Shown piece after piece: positions 45,480 to 56,309 of a stretch of DNA of 64,000 nt. Location: assembly GCA_012845835.1 (NCBI GenBank), contig JABAKD010000029.1, positions 8,501,380 through 8,565,379 of the forward strand, read 5' to 3'. Within the stretch, counting starts at the first letter, position 1; every line of letters starts with the position of its first letter. The DNA comes from Undaria pinnatifida. Taxonomy: Eukaryota; Sar; Phaeophyceae; Laminariales; Alariaceae. Under the pieces are notes generated by a model. That model had not been told where the DNA came from. It ran no database searches and worked only from the letters and a program-made list of their open reading frames with translations. Both the position numbers and the translations under genes were made by a program.

Positions 45480-46043
45480 GTTGGCCTCGGTTGGCACCGA
45501 CGTTGTGAAACATGATATGTATATTGGGGTTGGCGTTGGTTGGCAACGACGCTGTAAAACATGCTAATCACTGCGTGAGCTAGACAACCAGGATACCGTT
45601 TTTTTGTTTGTTTTTTTGGCGGTCACTAGGATGGTTATCGAGTTAGATAATACTGTGCGGGGTGGAGAACCGTAACTCCGCACAAGGGGAATGATCGCAT
45701 CGCGTACTGTGAACGTGGCAAGGGACCCACGAGGCAGTTACATAGTAATATCCTTTCTTTGCGGTCTCTGGAGTGGCCACACCAGAAAACAAAGTGTAAC
45801 TGATTGGCGCTGTCATCCACAAGCAAGAAAGTAGGCACAAGGTGCCGAAGTCCGTCTTACGAGCGGTTATTGGAAGGACGCAGTTCACCCTTCATGCGAC
45901 TCGCCGAACACCTCACGGCGCTTCACGCTTGGTGCAAACAATGTCTGCCTGGTTAGTGAAAACCCGACGTGCTCCGTCCCGGCATATTAGGGATGCGAAG
46001 GTCTATGGTCATACGACTACGGCCATGCACAAACTGAGCATGC
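45480..46043 (+). repeat. Repeat D, copy 2, with extended left flank
   Basis: The core (from CACTGCGTGAGC at 45569) matches the copy at 22740. The 90 bases to its left, with two GGTTGGCA(C/A)CGACG(T/C)TGT(G/A)AAAC units, are also shared with the left of copy 3 (about 56310-56400), so the true element is longer than 480 bp. It is followed directly by repeat E. Confidence 0.88.
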
Positions 46044-46094
46044 CCCCCCCCCCTCCCGGCCACCCCCTCCCTCCCCTCATTTTCAACCCCCCCC

Positions 46095-46770
46095 TCCCCC
46101 CCCGCTCCCTGAAACACTCCGCCCTCCCCTCACCGGTTATACGACTTACAGATAAACTGATGCATTTCCTTCCACAGCCGTGATATTTCGCCTCAAAAAC
46201 GGGCTTTATAGTTTCCGCAGACGGACTGATTTGCCCCCCCCTTCCTTTCCAACCCCCCCGCCGCCCCGCCCCCCAAAAACTCCGCCCTCCTCTCACTGGT
46301 TATACGAATTACAATACACGTGATATACTGATGCATTCCTTCCACAGCGGTGATAGTTGCCTCAAAAACGGGTTTTAGAGTTTCTACGCACAGATTGATT
46401 AGCCCCCCCCCCCTCCCCCTTCTTTTTAACACCCCCGCCCCCCTCACCCTTAAAAACTCCGCCCTCCCCTCACCGGTTATACGAAGTACAGGATATACTT
46501 CATAAACTGATGTATTCCTTCCACAGCAGTCAGATGTGGTTCCCTTCAAAAACAGGTTTTATAGCTTCCGCGCACAGAGAGATTAACATCACCTTGTTGA
46601 CCCTGGTACAAGCTACACCGTAGTTCTAAGGGGAGTCGCCGACCTATAACCTTGATGAGGACACACACCCAGTAATACGGGCGATCGGAGTGTCACACAC
46701 AGCATGCAAAGATGAGTTTCGACGAAATCTTCGATCTCGCAGCTGAAGTGTATTTTGACTTTTACATTAT
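46095..46770 (+). repeat. Repeat E copy with three tandem left units
   Basis: The CTCCGCCCTCC(C/T)CTCAC(C/T)GGTTATACGA to GTTTCCGC/GTTTCTACGC segment is present three times in tandem (about 46110-46215, 46275-46390, 46455-46570), separated by C-rich runs. It is followed by one copy of the GTTGACCCTG to CTCGCAGCTGAAGTG part. Together with repeat D to its left this forms a composite of about 1.25 kb. Confidence 0.85.
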
Positions 46771-47219
46771 AAGTTGTTCAACGAAAAATACTGTGAAAAA
46801 GAAAGAAGAAAAAAGCCCGACGAATTTTGGGTTAAGGAGCCTCATAATTCTCTGTATGTATATACCACTATATTATAAAAGATGGAACAACGTCGGCTGT
46901 GTGTGAGTACTACCGATTGAATGGTTGAAACTCAATTTTGCAAGCTGCGTGCGGTACATCTGTGTTCTTGTTTATGATGCTTGTATGGTACTTTGTGGGG
47001 TAAACCCACGATATGGTTGTTGTATTTTTGCAGCACGCGCCCATATTTCGAAAAGGGTGGCAACCTCAACTTTCTGAGACACCTGGCGTGAGAAGGAAGC
47101 TGCCTACGACACCACACCCAAACGCTGACTTGAAAGCACAAAAAATGAAAGCACGCCCCGACGAACAATGCCGCGGTCTACGTATAAACCCCTCTGAGAC
47201 TTCAGAGGGGGGAAATTGA

Positions 47220-47440
47220 CGACGAGAATTGACGATTTCGGCATCGGCCACTGCTGGTTAGCGATGAAAAAAAATTGGTGTCCGAACGACGACGATGCAA
47301 AGACTCCTACCTACGAGACGGGCGCAGCATGATCCTGCTCGTACCGCTGCGCGCTCACGCTGCTACAGGTAGACGCTTGAAAAAAATATCGCCATGTCGT
47401 TTTTTTGGGTCGCAATACACGGGCCTTAGAAGGGTCAACA
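47220..47440 (+). repeat. Dispersed repeat, partner of 16490-16750
   Basis: Shares ordered blocks with the segment at 16490-16750, including TACGAGACGGGCGCAGC and AGACGCTTGAAAAAAATAT. No coding capacity was seen. Confidence 0.65.
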
Positions 47441-47459
47441 AGTAGGTTGTTACCAAAAT

Positions 47460-47640
47460 TGGAAATACACTAGCACGGCTGTGAGATCGAAGGCTTCGTC
47501 AAAACTCATCTTTGCAAGCTGTGTATGACACTCCGTTGCTGTGTGTGTCCTCGTTAAGTGCACATAAGGGTACATATATATAAGTCGGCGGCGACTCCCC
47601 GTAAAACCAGCTTGTACCAGGGTCAACTGGGTGAATACTT
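47460..47640 (-). repeat. Repeat E copy
   Basis: Reverse-orientation copy: GGCTGTGAGATCGAAGGC, CATCTTTGCAAGCTGTGT, GTGTGTCCTCGTTAAG, GGCGGCGACTCCCCG, GCTTGTACCAGGGTCAAC. Followed at about 47770 by a partial repeat F. Confidence 0.85.
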
Positions 47641-48610
47641 CGACGTAAAAGTTTATACCATATCGAACAATACCTGGTAGCATAAACAACAAGCGAGATT
47701 CCACTGACATTGGCCGGTTCTTCTGTTGGGGAGCCCCGCCGATTATACGTTGTCTTGGGGTGCGTCCTACGATAGAGGTAGCAATTTTTTTGAGGAAGAA
47801 GAAAAAAAACTGATTGACGGTGCTTCTTACCCCAAATTCGTCAGAAGTCAAAAAGCGTTTTTTTTTCTTTTTTGTTCATTTTTAATTTTTTTAATTTAAT
47901 ATTTAATATATAATTTTTGTACCTAGGCGGTGGGTTTGGTCATCACAATGGTGGTTGCACGTTTGATGCGTGCTACGCCAGAGGTGCACGCCTTTTTTTT
48001 CTGAGGCTCCCCACTTCAGGAGCTTAAAAACATATCATTCTTAACCCCAAAATCTGATTTGAGAGAGAGAAAAAAAAAGAAAGTGCTACTTGTAGATACC
48101 GGATGAAAAAATCCCATGGCCTAGGTACGCAGCGAGAATAATGAAGAAAACAAATAAAATGACCTCTGTATTCCGGACGATTTTTGGTCAAGTTGGAACA
48201 CCGCCATTCAGAAACCACTTCAGACGAAAAGTGCTACGTCTTTTGTAGCACGCGTCGTTTCGGTCGACTCAAAAGCGAGAAGCCGAGTCACCCCATCACG
48301 GTCAATAAGTTGTTTCTCGAGCTTGTTCATCACCTTGCCGCAGCATCGACGGCACAACAGGTAGTGCGCGTCATTGGAACACGGGTCGAGAACATGCGCA
48401 AGAGCCACATTTCAACACCCTGCGGGGGCGAGAGCGAGAAATGTCGGGGACCGACGACAGTCAGGCCACTCACTGCCCGTTTCTGCGTGGGGTGCCGCCA
48501 GCCAGGACCTATTCAGCATATGAACTGTTTTGTTCGACAACGGCTTGAATTTGATTGATCATGTAGAGTCATGATACTTTACACTGGTGGCCGAGTTAGG
48601 TATTGCCTCA

Positions 48611-48865
48611 CACGCGTTCCCCAATAGAGGTAGCACTTTTCGTCGGAAACGGTTTCTGAAACGACGGCGCTCCTTAACCCAAAATCGTCAGAAATAGGTC
48701 ATTTTTGCAATGGTTCTCGTGTTGTGTACCCTAGGCCACGGGAGGTTTCATCCGGTGGCAGTTTTACTTTTCTCCAAATCAGTGTTTTGGGAGAGGTCTC
48801 AAGCGCTCCTAAAGTGAGGGGTAGTACTAGAAAGAAAGTGGTGCACCTCTATCGTGGCACGCGTC
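48611..48865 (+). mobile_element. Repeat F (MITE), best-preserved copy
   Basis: A 255-bp segment bounded by imperfect terminal inverted repeats of about 25 bp: left CACGCGTTCCCCAATAGAGG followed by TAGCAC, right GTGCACCTCTATCGTGGCAC followed by GCGTCC. The inside carries GGTTTCTGAAACGACGGCGC, TTAACCCAAAATCGTCAGAA, TGTACCCTAGGCCACGG and TCAAGCGCTCCTAAA. No coding frame. Related copies are at 27282-27549 and, truncated, at 47770, 55040 and 55555. Confidence 0.8.
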
Positions 48866-49275
48866 CTCAGACAATGGCAAAGAGCTACTGCTCGAGCGAG
48901 AAGCTGAGTCACCCCACGCTAGGCGTGCGGCAATAGGTTCTGAGCCCCGCCAACTAACGCAAGGAGGAGCTCGGTATCTCGCCAGAACCATGACTTCGAA
49001 GGCGTTTTCTCGTTTCATTCGTTCGCGGAAACCCGACCTAAGTTTTCCATGCGCTGTTTAGTCCTAATACAGAGAGTCTCGTAACGACCACCGCACCTAG
49101 CCGATAGTTTCACACGTGTTTGAGGAGCTCAACCGGTCAGAAATGCTTTGGCCTGCCAAAAAGAACATGCACATTTACCGTATACTGATGTGTGTTGAAC
49201 ATAAAAATTACTGCCTCTATCTTGGCACGCTCGCGCCACAACACCCTCTTGCGTTGCAGGCCCCGACAACTCCAG

Positions 49276-51205
49276 GGAGTGCACTCGCTGACCATGTTCA
49301 TCTCGACCGTCGACGCCGCGGGGGACCTCTCGTGGTGCGAGGACGCGCGGGAAACCGCCAGACGCGCCAAAGACGCCGGAGTTGTTCGGGACCTTCTCGC
49401 GCTATCGATTCCGCCCTCGCGGGTGCCTTCGCGTGCGCCCTCGCTTGCGCCCGATCGAGGCGCACCCACCGCCGCCCAAGAATCTACTACGCTCATCGAT
49501 GACGGCGGCGAAGGCGTTTCGCTTGCGTCGGACCGAGACGCGGCTTCCACCGCCAAACGACCTGGCGTTGACAGAGGCGAAGGAGGGGATACTGCGGAAC
49601 GCTCTACTACACGCAGCGTCGACAGCGGCGTAGGTGTCACCGCCGCCAGCTCAGGCGTAGCGACCGTGGAAGAAGTACCGGACGGGAGAGGGGGTATGGT
49701 AGCGCCGGAAGATGGCGGTGTCCGGGGAGGGGAGCGGGCCCAAGCGACGCCCCAAGCGCCCTCGCCCGTGGACCAGAGGTTCGTGCCGATGTCGGCGGTG
49801 CTGTCTGTCGGCGAGCTCGCCTTTTCCTGCACGGATGACATGGGGGAGGGTGCCATCGACTCCGGGTACGGTTCTGCTAGGTTGGGTGTTTTGGAGATCT
49901 TCGTCGGCAGCTGTAGCAGCGGCATCGGCGGCAGCAGCCGCGGTGGCAGTGGCCTTGCTAGCAGCACCATGCAGAGGGCGATGGCGATGGAAAAAGAGGT
50001 TTCAGAGGGCGGCGTCATGCCCATTCCTTCGGGCGGTGCCTCGGACGCGGAAGAAGGGTGGGAAGGAAACGCCGCAACCGTGATTTGGAACACCGTCACC
50101 GCTGCCGGCGATTCTGAAGCGTCCACCCTGACCGCCAACAAGCCTTCTCCGCCGAGTAAGATCGAACAGGACCCGGGTGTGATGACGACAGCCAAGGCTG
50201 AGATGCATGGCGCGGCAGGGCTGGTTCCGATGGGAGCTACGGCTTCAGCGCGTATTGGCGAGGTTCGGATCGCGTGTTACCCGACGGAGGCGTGTGCGGC
50301 GGGTGTGGGAGCGACGGTGCACGAGGCGACGGCAGACGACCTGGTGCAAAGGAGCGTGCATTCTGTCGTCGTTCGTGGGATATCCGCTTCTCCGACCATC
50401 GTCGTGCAGCGGCAGCAGCAGGAGGGGGAGGACCAGCCGGGGTCGGAGGACCAGATGCAGAAGCAGCAGCAGGCGAACCAGCAGCGTAAGCAGCAGGAGG
50501 GCCAGCAGCAGCAAAAGCAGCAGGAGGAGGGGGAAAAGGGGGGAGAGAAGGAGCAGCAGCAGCAGCAGCAGCAGGAGGAGGAGAACCAGAGGCGGAAGCA
50601 GCTGGAGATCCACCAGCAACAGCAGCAGCAGCAGCAGCAGCCAGCGGAACAGTCAGCACCGGGGCAAGAAGCATCTTCACTGCCTTCTCCGCCAGCGCCC
50701 GGAACGCTGTCCATCCTTATCCCGACAGACGAAGACGACGGGCTGCAAAGCAGCAGCGACATCCTCTGCGGAGACAACGACAACAACAACGCCGGAGACT
50801 CTCCCCCCCGGCCTCTCGACTCCGATAACCGCGGCGCGCCTCCCCTTAAGAGCCCCTCAGTGAGTCCCCCACAGAGTCCCTCAACGAGTCCCTCAGAGCG
50901 TCCCTCAAAGGATGCCTCAAGGAGCCCTTCAAAAGATCCCTCACAAAGTCCACCAGGGAGTTCCCCACGGAGGAGGCGTGTTGTCAGTCAGGGGTTGCCA
51001 CCGCCGCCGCTGCCGCCTAGGCGGCCGCATGCTCAAACGGAGTTTTACGGTGGTTTTGACGCGAAGGTGCCCGAGGTGGTGGTCCACGTGGAGTCCGTTG
51101 CGGGTAGTATCGATGCCGGTTTGGCGGGGTGGCTGAATCTTCGAGGTCGGTGGGAGGCGGAAGATATGTCGGAAAAGGCCGAGCGGACGAAGAGGCTCAT
51201 TAGCG
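49276..51205 (+). CDS. Large unidentified multi-exon protein, exon with poly-Gln region
   Basis: The frame is open for more than 640 codons. With acceptor CTCCAG at 49275 it starts GVHSLTMFISTVDAAG in phase 0, matching the preceding recognised donor. A stronger-looking acceptor (TTGCGTTGCAG, 49259) needs phase 2 and would imply an unseen exon. Contents in order: an ordered start, a Ser/Pro/Asp-rich region, a short ordered patch (GEVRIACYPTEACAAG ... SVHSVVVRGIS), a Gln/Glu-rich run (about 50410-50650), Pro/Ser repeats (SPSxSP type, about 50850-50960) and an ordered end (PEVVVHVESVAGSIDAGLAG). It ends AGC G|GTGAGA (phase 1). The overlapping minus-strand frame of about 350 codons is a shadow, since the ordered patches and splice sites are on the plus strand. 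Confidence 0.75.
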
Positions 51206-52034
51206 GTGAGAGAGAGCTCGGGGCTTTAATTTTGATCTTCACTTTTTGTTTAGTTGATTAATTTTTTATTTACTTTTATTTTCTTTCTTCTTCCTTTTTT
51301 TTGGTGTTTTAAAAGCATTTGTTGGTTTGTGATGTGATCTTTCGTGTCCAGTACGTCTGGTACAATAGCCTCACTCGAGCTGATCGCTAATTTAGTATTT
51401 TTTTGCATTTGGCGATGCATGATTTTTTTGTGTTTTGTACCTGGTGCCGTCTATTCCATAGCCGCGGAACTCACAGCCTTGGATCAAAGCAAAAAAACAC
51501 AATCAGTCCGGACCCCGGGCGGGGTTGCCGTCATGATGAGCAGAAACACCCAAATCCAAAGTGTCGAATTTATTCGGGCTATAGGAGACGATACCATCCT
51601 CTAGTAAAACACTTCGTGGGTGAACTGTTGTCGACAGGATAAAGGGGTAAAAACTAAAGAGGCAACTGTGTTAACAGTTTTAGGAAATGGCTTTTCATGC
51701 CGATTCACGACATGTACGATTAACTTTTGCCTTGGAGGTAGACGATGCATCAAAAATTAATTTCCGTGATCGAGGGAGACGATGGCCCAGGTACAGCGAG
51801 CAAAAGCACGTCTGTCTGAAACAACAGGAAGGTGCTATCAACTGTAGACTGTTGTACTTCGAAGTAGTGCTTTGAGCGTTGCAGTGGCAGTGGTATCAAT
51901 GTTACGGGCATGCCGGTGGATTACCTTATTTTGATCCACACACAAAATCCAGACCTTATCACTTACCAGTGACAGGTACCGAATGATAGTTATTACTCCG
52001 GAGTAATTTTTGCCACCCGGCAATATATGATAAA

Positions 52035-52340
52035 AACATTGAAATACACTCCTGCTGTGAGATCGAAGATTTCGTCGAAACTCATTTTTGCAAGCTGTGC
52101 GTGATACTCCGATCGCGCGTATTACTGGGTGTGTGCCCTCATTAAGGATATAGGTCGGCGACACTCCCCTTAGAACTAGCTTGTACCAGGGTCAACAGGG
52201 TGATGTTAATCAATCTGTGCGGGGAAACTATAAAACCCGTGTTTGAGAGGGACAAAATCTGACGGCTGTGGAAGGAATGCATCAGTTTATCGTGTACATC
52301 CTCCAGTACGTCGTTTAAGCGGTGAGGGAAGGGCGGGGTT
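52035..52340 (-). repeat. Repeat E copy
   Basis: Reverse-orientation copy running from CTGTGAGATCGAAGATTTCG through GTCGGCGACACTCCCC and CTTGTACCAGGGTCAACAGG to GGAAGGAATGCATCAGTTTA and GGTGAGGGAAGGGCGG. Adjacent to repeat D copy 4 with the same relative order as at 45.5-46.8 kb, so the two form one composite unit. Confidence 0.88.
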
Positions 52341-52401
52341 TTTAGGGGGGGGCGGCGGGTTGAAAAGGAGGGGGGGCGGGGGGGGGGGGGGGGGGGGGGG
52401 G

Positions 52402-52897
52402 GTACTCAATTTGTACATGACCGTAGTTGTACGACCATAGACCCTGGCATCCCTACTATGCCGGGACGGAGCACGTCGGGTTTCCACCAACCAGGCAGAC
52501 ATTGCTTGCACCAAGCGCGAAGCACCGTGAGGTGTTCGGTGAGTCGCATGAAGGGTGAACTGCATATTTCCAAGAACCGCTAGTAAGACGGACTTCGGCA
52601 CCTTTTGTGCCTACTTTCTTGCTTATGGATGACAGCGCCAATCAGTTACACTTTGTTTTCTGGTGTGGCCACTCCAGAGACAGAAAAGAAAGGATATTAC
52701 TATGTAACTGCCTCGTGGGTGCCTTACCATATTCACAGTACGCGATGCGATCATTCCCCTTGTGCGGAGTTAGGGTTCTCCACCCCGCACAATATGATCT
52801 AACTCGACAAAACCAGATCATGGTGACCGCCAGAAATTATATAAATAAAAATAATAATAAAAATAAAACGGTACCCTGGTTGTCTAGCTCACGCAGG
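52402..52897 (-). repeat. Repeat D, copy 4
   Basis: Minus-strand copy of the 480-bp unit, from GTACTCAATTTGTACATGAC to GTACCCTGGTTGTCTAGCTC. It is separated from repeat E by a G-run of about 25 (52375-52401). Confidence 0.9.
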
Positions 52898-53219
52898 CGG
52901 GGGGGGGGTCCAACAGTTTTAGGTTGCATGCCTGTATTAGAGCTTACTGTACTCGTGTGTGTTGGGTCTAGGCGATGGTGGGGGTGGCGGGGAAGGAGGG
53001 GGAAAGCAATATCATAGCGCGGGGGGGTGTGAAATTTTATGAGTTCATGCTGTTTCACGACAAAATTGGTTTGATATATATGTATATATTTATTTTTCAC
53101 ACTTGTACTTTTCAGCCTCTGGACAAGCCGTGGTCACACGGGTCGTCCCTTCTCCCCCCCGGTTCCCGCCTTCAACTCTTTTTCGCGCACAGGGTTACAG
53201 CAATCCCACTGCTCGTCGA

Positions 53220-53395
53220 GTTTCCATCGAGCGTTGTTAACTCACGCTGTCGCGCTTTCCGCAAGTCAATTTGTGCACAAGAAAAAGTCCCTACGAATTT
53301 ATACGAGTATGCACTCGGGGGGACTCGAACTCACGAAACTGACCTACACCAAGCTCGAGGATAACCTGATACACGACCGGGGTGACCGGTAGAGA
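53220..53395 (-). mobile_element. tRNA-like (SINE-type) element, copy 2
   Basis: On the minus strand: GTATCAGGTTATCCTCGAGC, then GTGAGTTCGAGTCC (B-box-like), a C-run, and a tail with TTGTGCACAAATTGACTTGC and GGAAAGCGCG. The tail matches that of the copy at 44150-44304 (TGCAAAAATTGACTCGC, GAAAGC). Confidence 0.55.
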
Positions 53396-53404
53396 TATAG
53401 ATAT

Positions 53405-53640
53405 AAGATTTTGTCCCCCTCAGAAACGGGTTTTATAGTTTCCGCGCACAGACTGACTAACATCACCCTGTTGACCCTGGTAGCTACACTGTAGTCGCAA
53501 GGGGAGTCGCCGACCTATATCCTTAATGAGGACACACAACCCGCAATGCGCGCGATCGGAGTAGTATCACACACGGCTTGCACATGATGAGTTTCGACAA
53601 AATATTCGATCTCACAGCTGGAGTGTATTTTTATTTTTAT
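53405..53640 (+). repeat. Repeat E copy
   Basis: TTTGTCCCCCTCAGAAACGG, ATAGTTTCCGCGCACAGACT, TCACCCTGTTGACCCTGGTA, GGGGAGTCGCCGACCTATAT, GAGGACACACAAC, TGATGAGTTTCGACAAAATA, CTCACAGCTGGAGTGTATTT. It is almost identical to the copy at 15219-15535. A shorter piece follows at 53880-54010. Confidence 0.88.
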
Positions 53641-54309
53641 GCTCGGAGTAATATATATATATATATATGTGCGGGGGTGGCGAAATTAAATTATTTCATA
53701 CTATTAATAATGTAAGACATCTGTAACTTTAATGTAAGTGGGGTGGTGACATTTAATCCATTCATACTGTTGACCATTTAAGACAAGTCATTACTTTGGT
53801 AGGATGTGTGGGGGGTACAAGTAGTGAAACTGGATATATTTCACTCTGTTTCAAAGACAACAGTTTTTTTTCTTTTAGGGTAGACGGAGACGACACAATA
53901 CATGAGGACACACACCCAGCAACACGCGCGATTGGAGTATCACACACAGCTTGCAAAGGTGGTTTTCGACGAAACCTTCGATCTCACAGCTGGAGGAGCG
54001 TATTTTAATGTTTTATGATGCAGGGGGGGGGCGGGGTGGAACATAAGTAGGTAACCCATGCTATTTCAAGACACTACACCTGACAAAAACTATTTTTTGA
54101 TCGTAGAGGGAGAAGAAGGTACAAAGGTTTTTTGTGAACGCCGACACACACACACCTACTGGTGCGTACAATGCAATGTATTCAACATGGTTCAGATTTC
54201 TACTGTTTACAGCGCGTCGCGGACGGAACGGCATAGATAGCGCGGAAAAAAAGTGTTTTTTTTTTTACTGTCCGTTGTAATTTGTAGGGGTCTGCTATTA
54301 TTCTAACAG

Positions 54310-54418
54310 TATTACGGGGGACCATAGTAAATAGGACCTACGGTACACACAAAAACCAATATATTTCCCTATTTTGACTAACAATATTTGGTCCTATTTA
54401 CTATGGTCCCCCGTAATA
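54310..54418. mobile_element. 109-bp foldback with perfect 29-bp inverted ends
   Basis: TATTACGGGGGACCATAGTA plus AATAGGACC (54310-54338) is the exact reverse complement of 54390-54418. The 51-bp middle is AT-rich. Both outer ends read TATTACGGGG. This is the form of a very short MITE or a foldback end pair. Confidence 0.85.
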
Positions 54419-54496
54419 GGCGTTTAATAGGGTATGTATATATTCTTGGGCACTCTTTTTTTAATGTATCTTCAGGCGGATGGGGGAAAAAGAAGC

Positions 54497-54735
54497 CCTC
54501 CCTCTCCCTCTCTCTCCTCCCTCCCTCCCTCCCTCCCTCCTCCCTCCCTCCCTCCCTCCCTCCCTCCCTCCCTCCCTCCCTCCCTCCCTCCCTCCCTCCC
54601 TCCCTCCCTCCCTCCCTCCCTCCCTCCCTCCCTCCCTCCCTCCCTCCCTCCCTCCCTCCCTCCCTCCCCTCCCTCCCTCCCTCCCTCGCGCCCTCCCTCC
54701 CTCCCGCCCTCCCTCCTTCCCTCCCTGCTTCCCTT
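54497..54735. repeat. (CCCT)n microsatellite, ~240 bp
   Basis: Second tract of the type seen at 25976-26270, with CTC, CGC and TTC interruptions at its edges. It lies in the intron ahead of the exon at 54792. The open frames on both strands are artefacts. Confidence 0.98.
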
Positions 54736-54791
54736 CCTCCCATTGTAACAACAACCATAACCAATTATTTACACCTGGTATGACTCAACAG

Positions 54792-54988
54792 GAGGCATTC
54801 TTCAGGCGGGGGGCTTCGTTCCTCGACCCCGGATGTGCGCGTCTGTCGACTCGGTAAGGGTTTCCGTGGAGGAAGTCTTGCGAACGATGGACGCGCAGAA
54901 CGTGATGAATGACGGGGAAGGCCGGGAGGCAGACGCGCGTTGCAGCGGTTGGTTTGAGATCGAAGCGGACCGTGTCCAGGTGGAGCAG
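54792..54988 (+). CDS. Large unidentified multi-exon protein, exon 3
   Basis: With acceptor CTCAACAG at 54791 the exon is phase 1 and joins the exon ending at 51205 without a frame break (Ser-Gly-Gly-Ile-Leu). An alternative acceptor at 54805 would be phase 0 and not fit. The frame then reads SVDSVRVSVEEVLRTMDAQN ... ARCSGWFEIEADRVQVEQ, a convincing ordered sequence with alternating strands, and ends CAG|GTAAGA (phase 0). Length 197 bp. Confidence 0.75.
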
Positions 54989-55964
54989 GTAAGAATATTC
55001 AAGGAACTTTCTGTCTTCTTTTTTTTTGTCGGCTGTGATAGAGGTATTAAGGTATACCGTTTTTTGGCGAGAATTTTGTTTTTCTGAATGCGGGTGCGTC
55101 TCAACCCAAAAATCGTCAGAATTTGATGTTTTTTTTATTTTTTTATTTTTTTCCGTTTTTTTTGTGCACTCTGCCCCTAGGAGAGGGGATTGTTCTTCGG
55201 GTAGCGACTAATTCTGCGATAGCCCCCTCCTCCCCCACCCCCCCAAAAAAACGCAGCGATTATCTTTTTAAGGAACGTTTCATTTCTGCTCGACACGATG
55301 AAGGATGCTATGGAATAAAAAACACATCTACATATATCCGTTTACTTCCTCCTTGTTTGCAAAGAAAGACTATCGCACGATGACGTCCGGGTGGCAAGGG
55401 GCACCGTATTTCAGGAGATAAGGCCGGGGACTGTTTTCCAAACCGGCGATTTCGCGAAAGAAAAGGGGGGGGGGGGGGGGGGGGGGGCTACCGCCGCAGA
55501 ACGACTCTAGCACTTTAATATTTCTCCCCGAAGCAAACAATGAGCTTCGACGCGTGCTATCATAGAGACATGAAAGGTATACCCCTTTTTGGCAGAGGCG
55601 TTTTTCGGGAATGACGGCGCTCCTTAACCCATTTGTCTGGTATAATGGCATTAATCGTCCTTATATCCTTAAATATTTGTCTACCATCATCTCGTCCCGT
55701 AAAAAGCATGCGTTCCCAATCCAAAAGTTACCCTTCCCGCCCCCGTCATGCCGTCATGGAAACGAGTTACCATCACATACTGTCCCGTCCCGTCCCGGAA
55801 AAAAAAATAGTACGGTTTCCCAACCACAAACAAATGTATTTATGCCACCCGGTCAAGATGAAAAAAAAACGCCAACACAACAACTAAAATGAACTCGACG
55901 AAAAATCGAAAAACAGGGATTTTGCGCGCACGGCAAGGACCGCGCCCCCGCTCCCTGCAGCAAG

Positions 55965-56036
55965 GTGTTCCGCTCCTTGGGACGACCGCACCCGGATTCT
56001 GTTGTCGCGGTGCGGGACATGAACATGCACTTCCAG
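55965..56036 (+). CDS. Large unidentified multi-exon protein, exon 4
   Basis: Short exon of 24 codons: VFRSLGRPHPDSVVAVRDMN followed by MHFQ, ending CAG|GTAAGC (phase 0). The acceptor is the second AG of CTGCAGCAAG; using the first would change the frame. It continues the preceding exon to read RVQVEQ-VFRSLG. Evidence rests on matching phases on both sides, good donor, and a strand-like sequence (VVAVRDMNMHF). Confidence 0.6.
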
Positions 56037-56309
56037 GTAAGCTTGCTCGGGTGTCCATTTCTTCGTCCCTTTTTTTTTTCTGCTTCACTTTTTTTTGCTT
56101 TTGTGGGGTTGTCCGCATCTAGTGTACCGAGGTATATATAATAAACGCATATTACCGGTCCCCTCGGGTCGCACGCTTTCAGGAAGGAGCCGTGCGTTTT
56201 AACCCTTAGCCCCCAGGTCCCGGTGGGTTCAGGAAGGAAATTACCCACTCCACCCTGCTCCGCCTCTCCCTCAGCTCCCCCAACCCCTAACCCTCTCCAA
56301 TATATATAA

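Larger units (their letters stand above)
40953..49275 (+). other. Intron of the large gene, ~8.3 kb, repeat-rich
   Basis: Lies between the exons ending at 40952 and starting at 49276. It contains repeat E and D copies, repeat F, a CCTA microsatellite and tRNA-like elements (listed separately). Small undetected exons may exist within it. A GC-rich frame at about 45170-45515 is Pro/Ala/Arg-rich and may be a relic of a retroelement. Confidence 0.5.

Noticed and set aside
49137-50195. 352-codon minus-strand frame opposite the large exon
   Set aside because: GC-rich shadow of the plus-strand exon; lacks ordered blocks, and the splice sites around it are on the plus strand.
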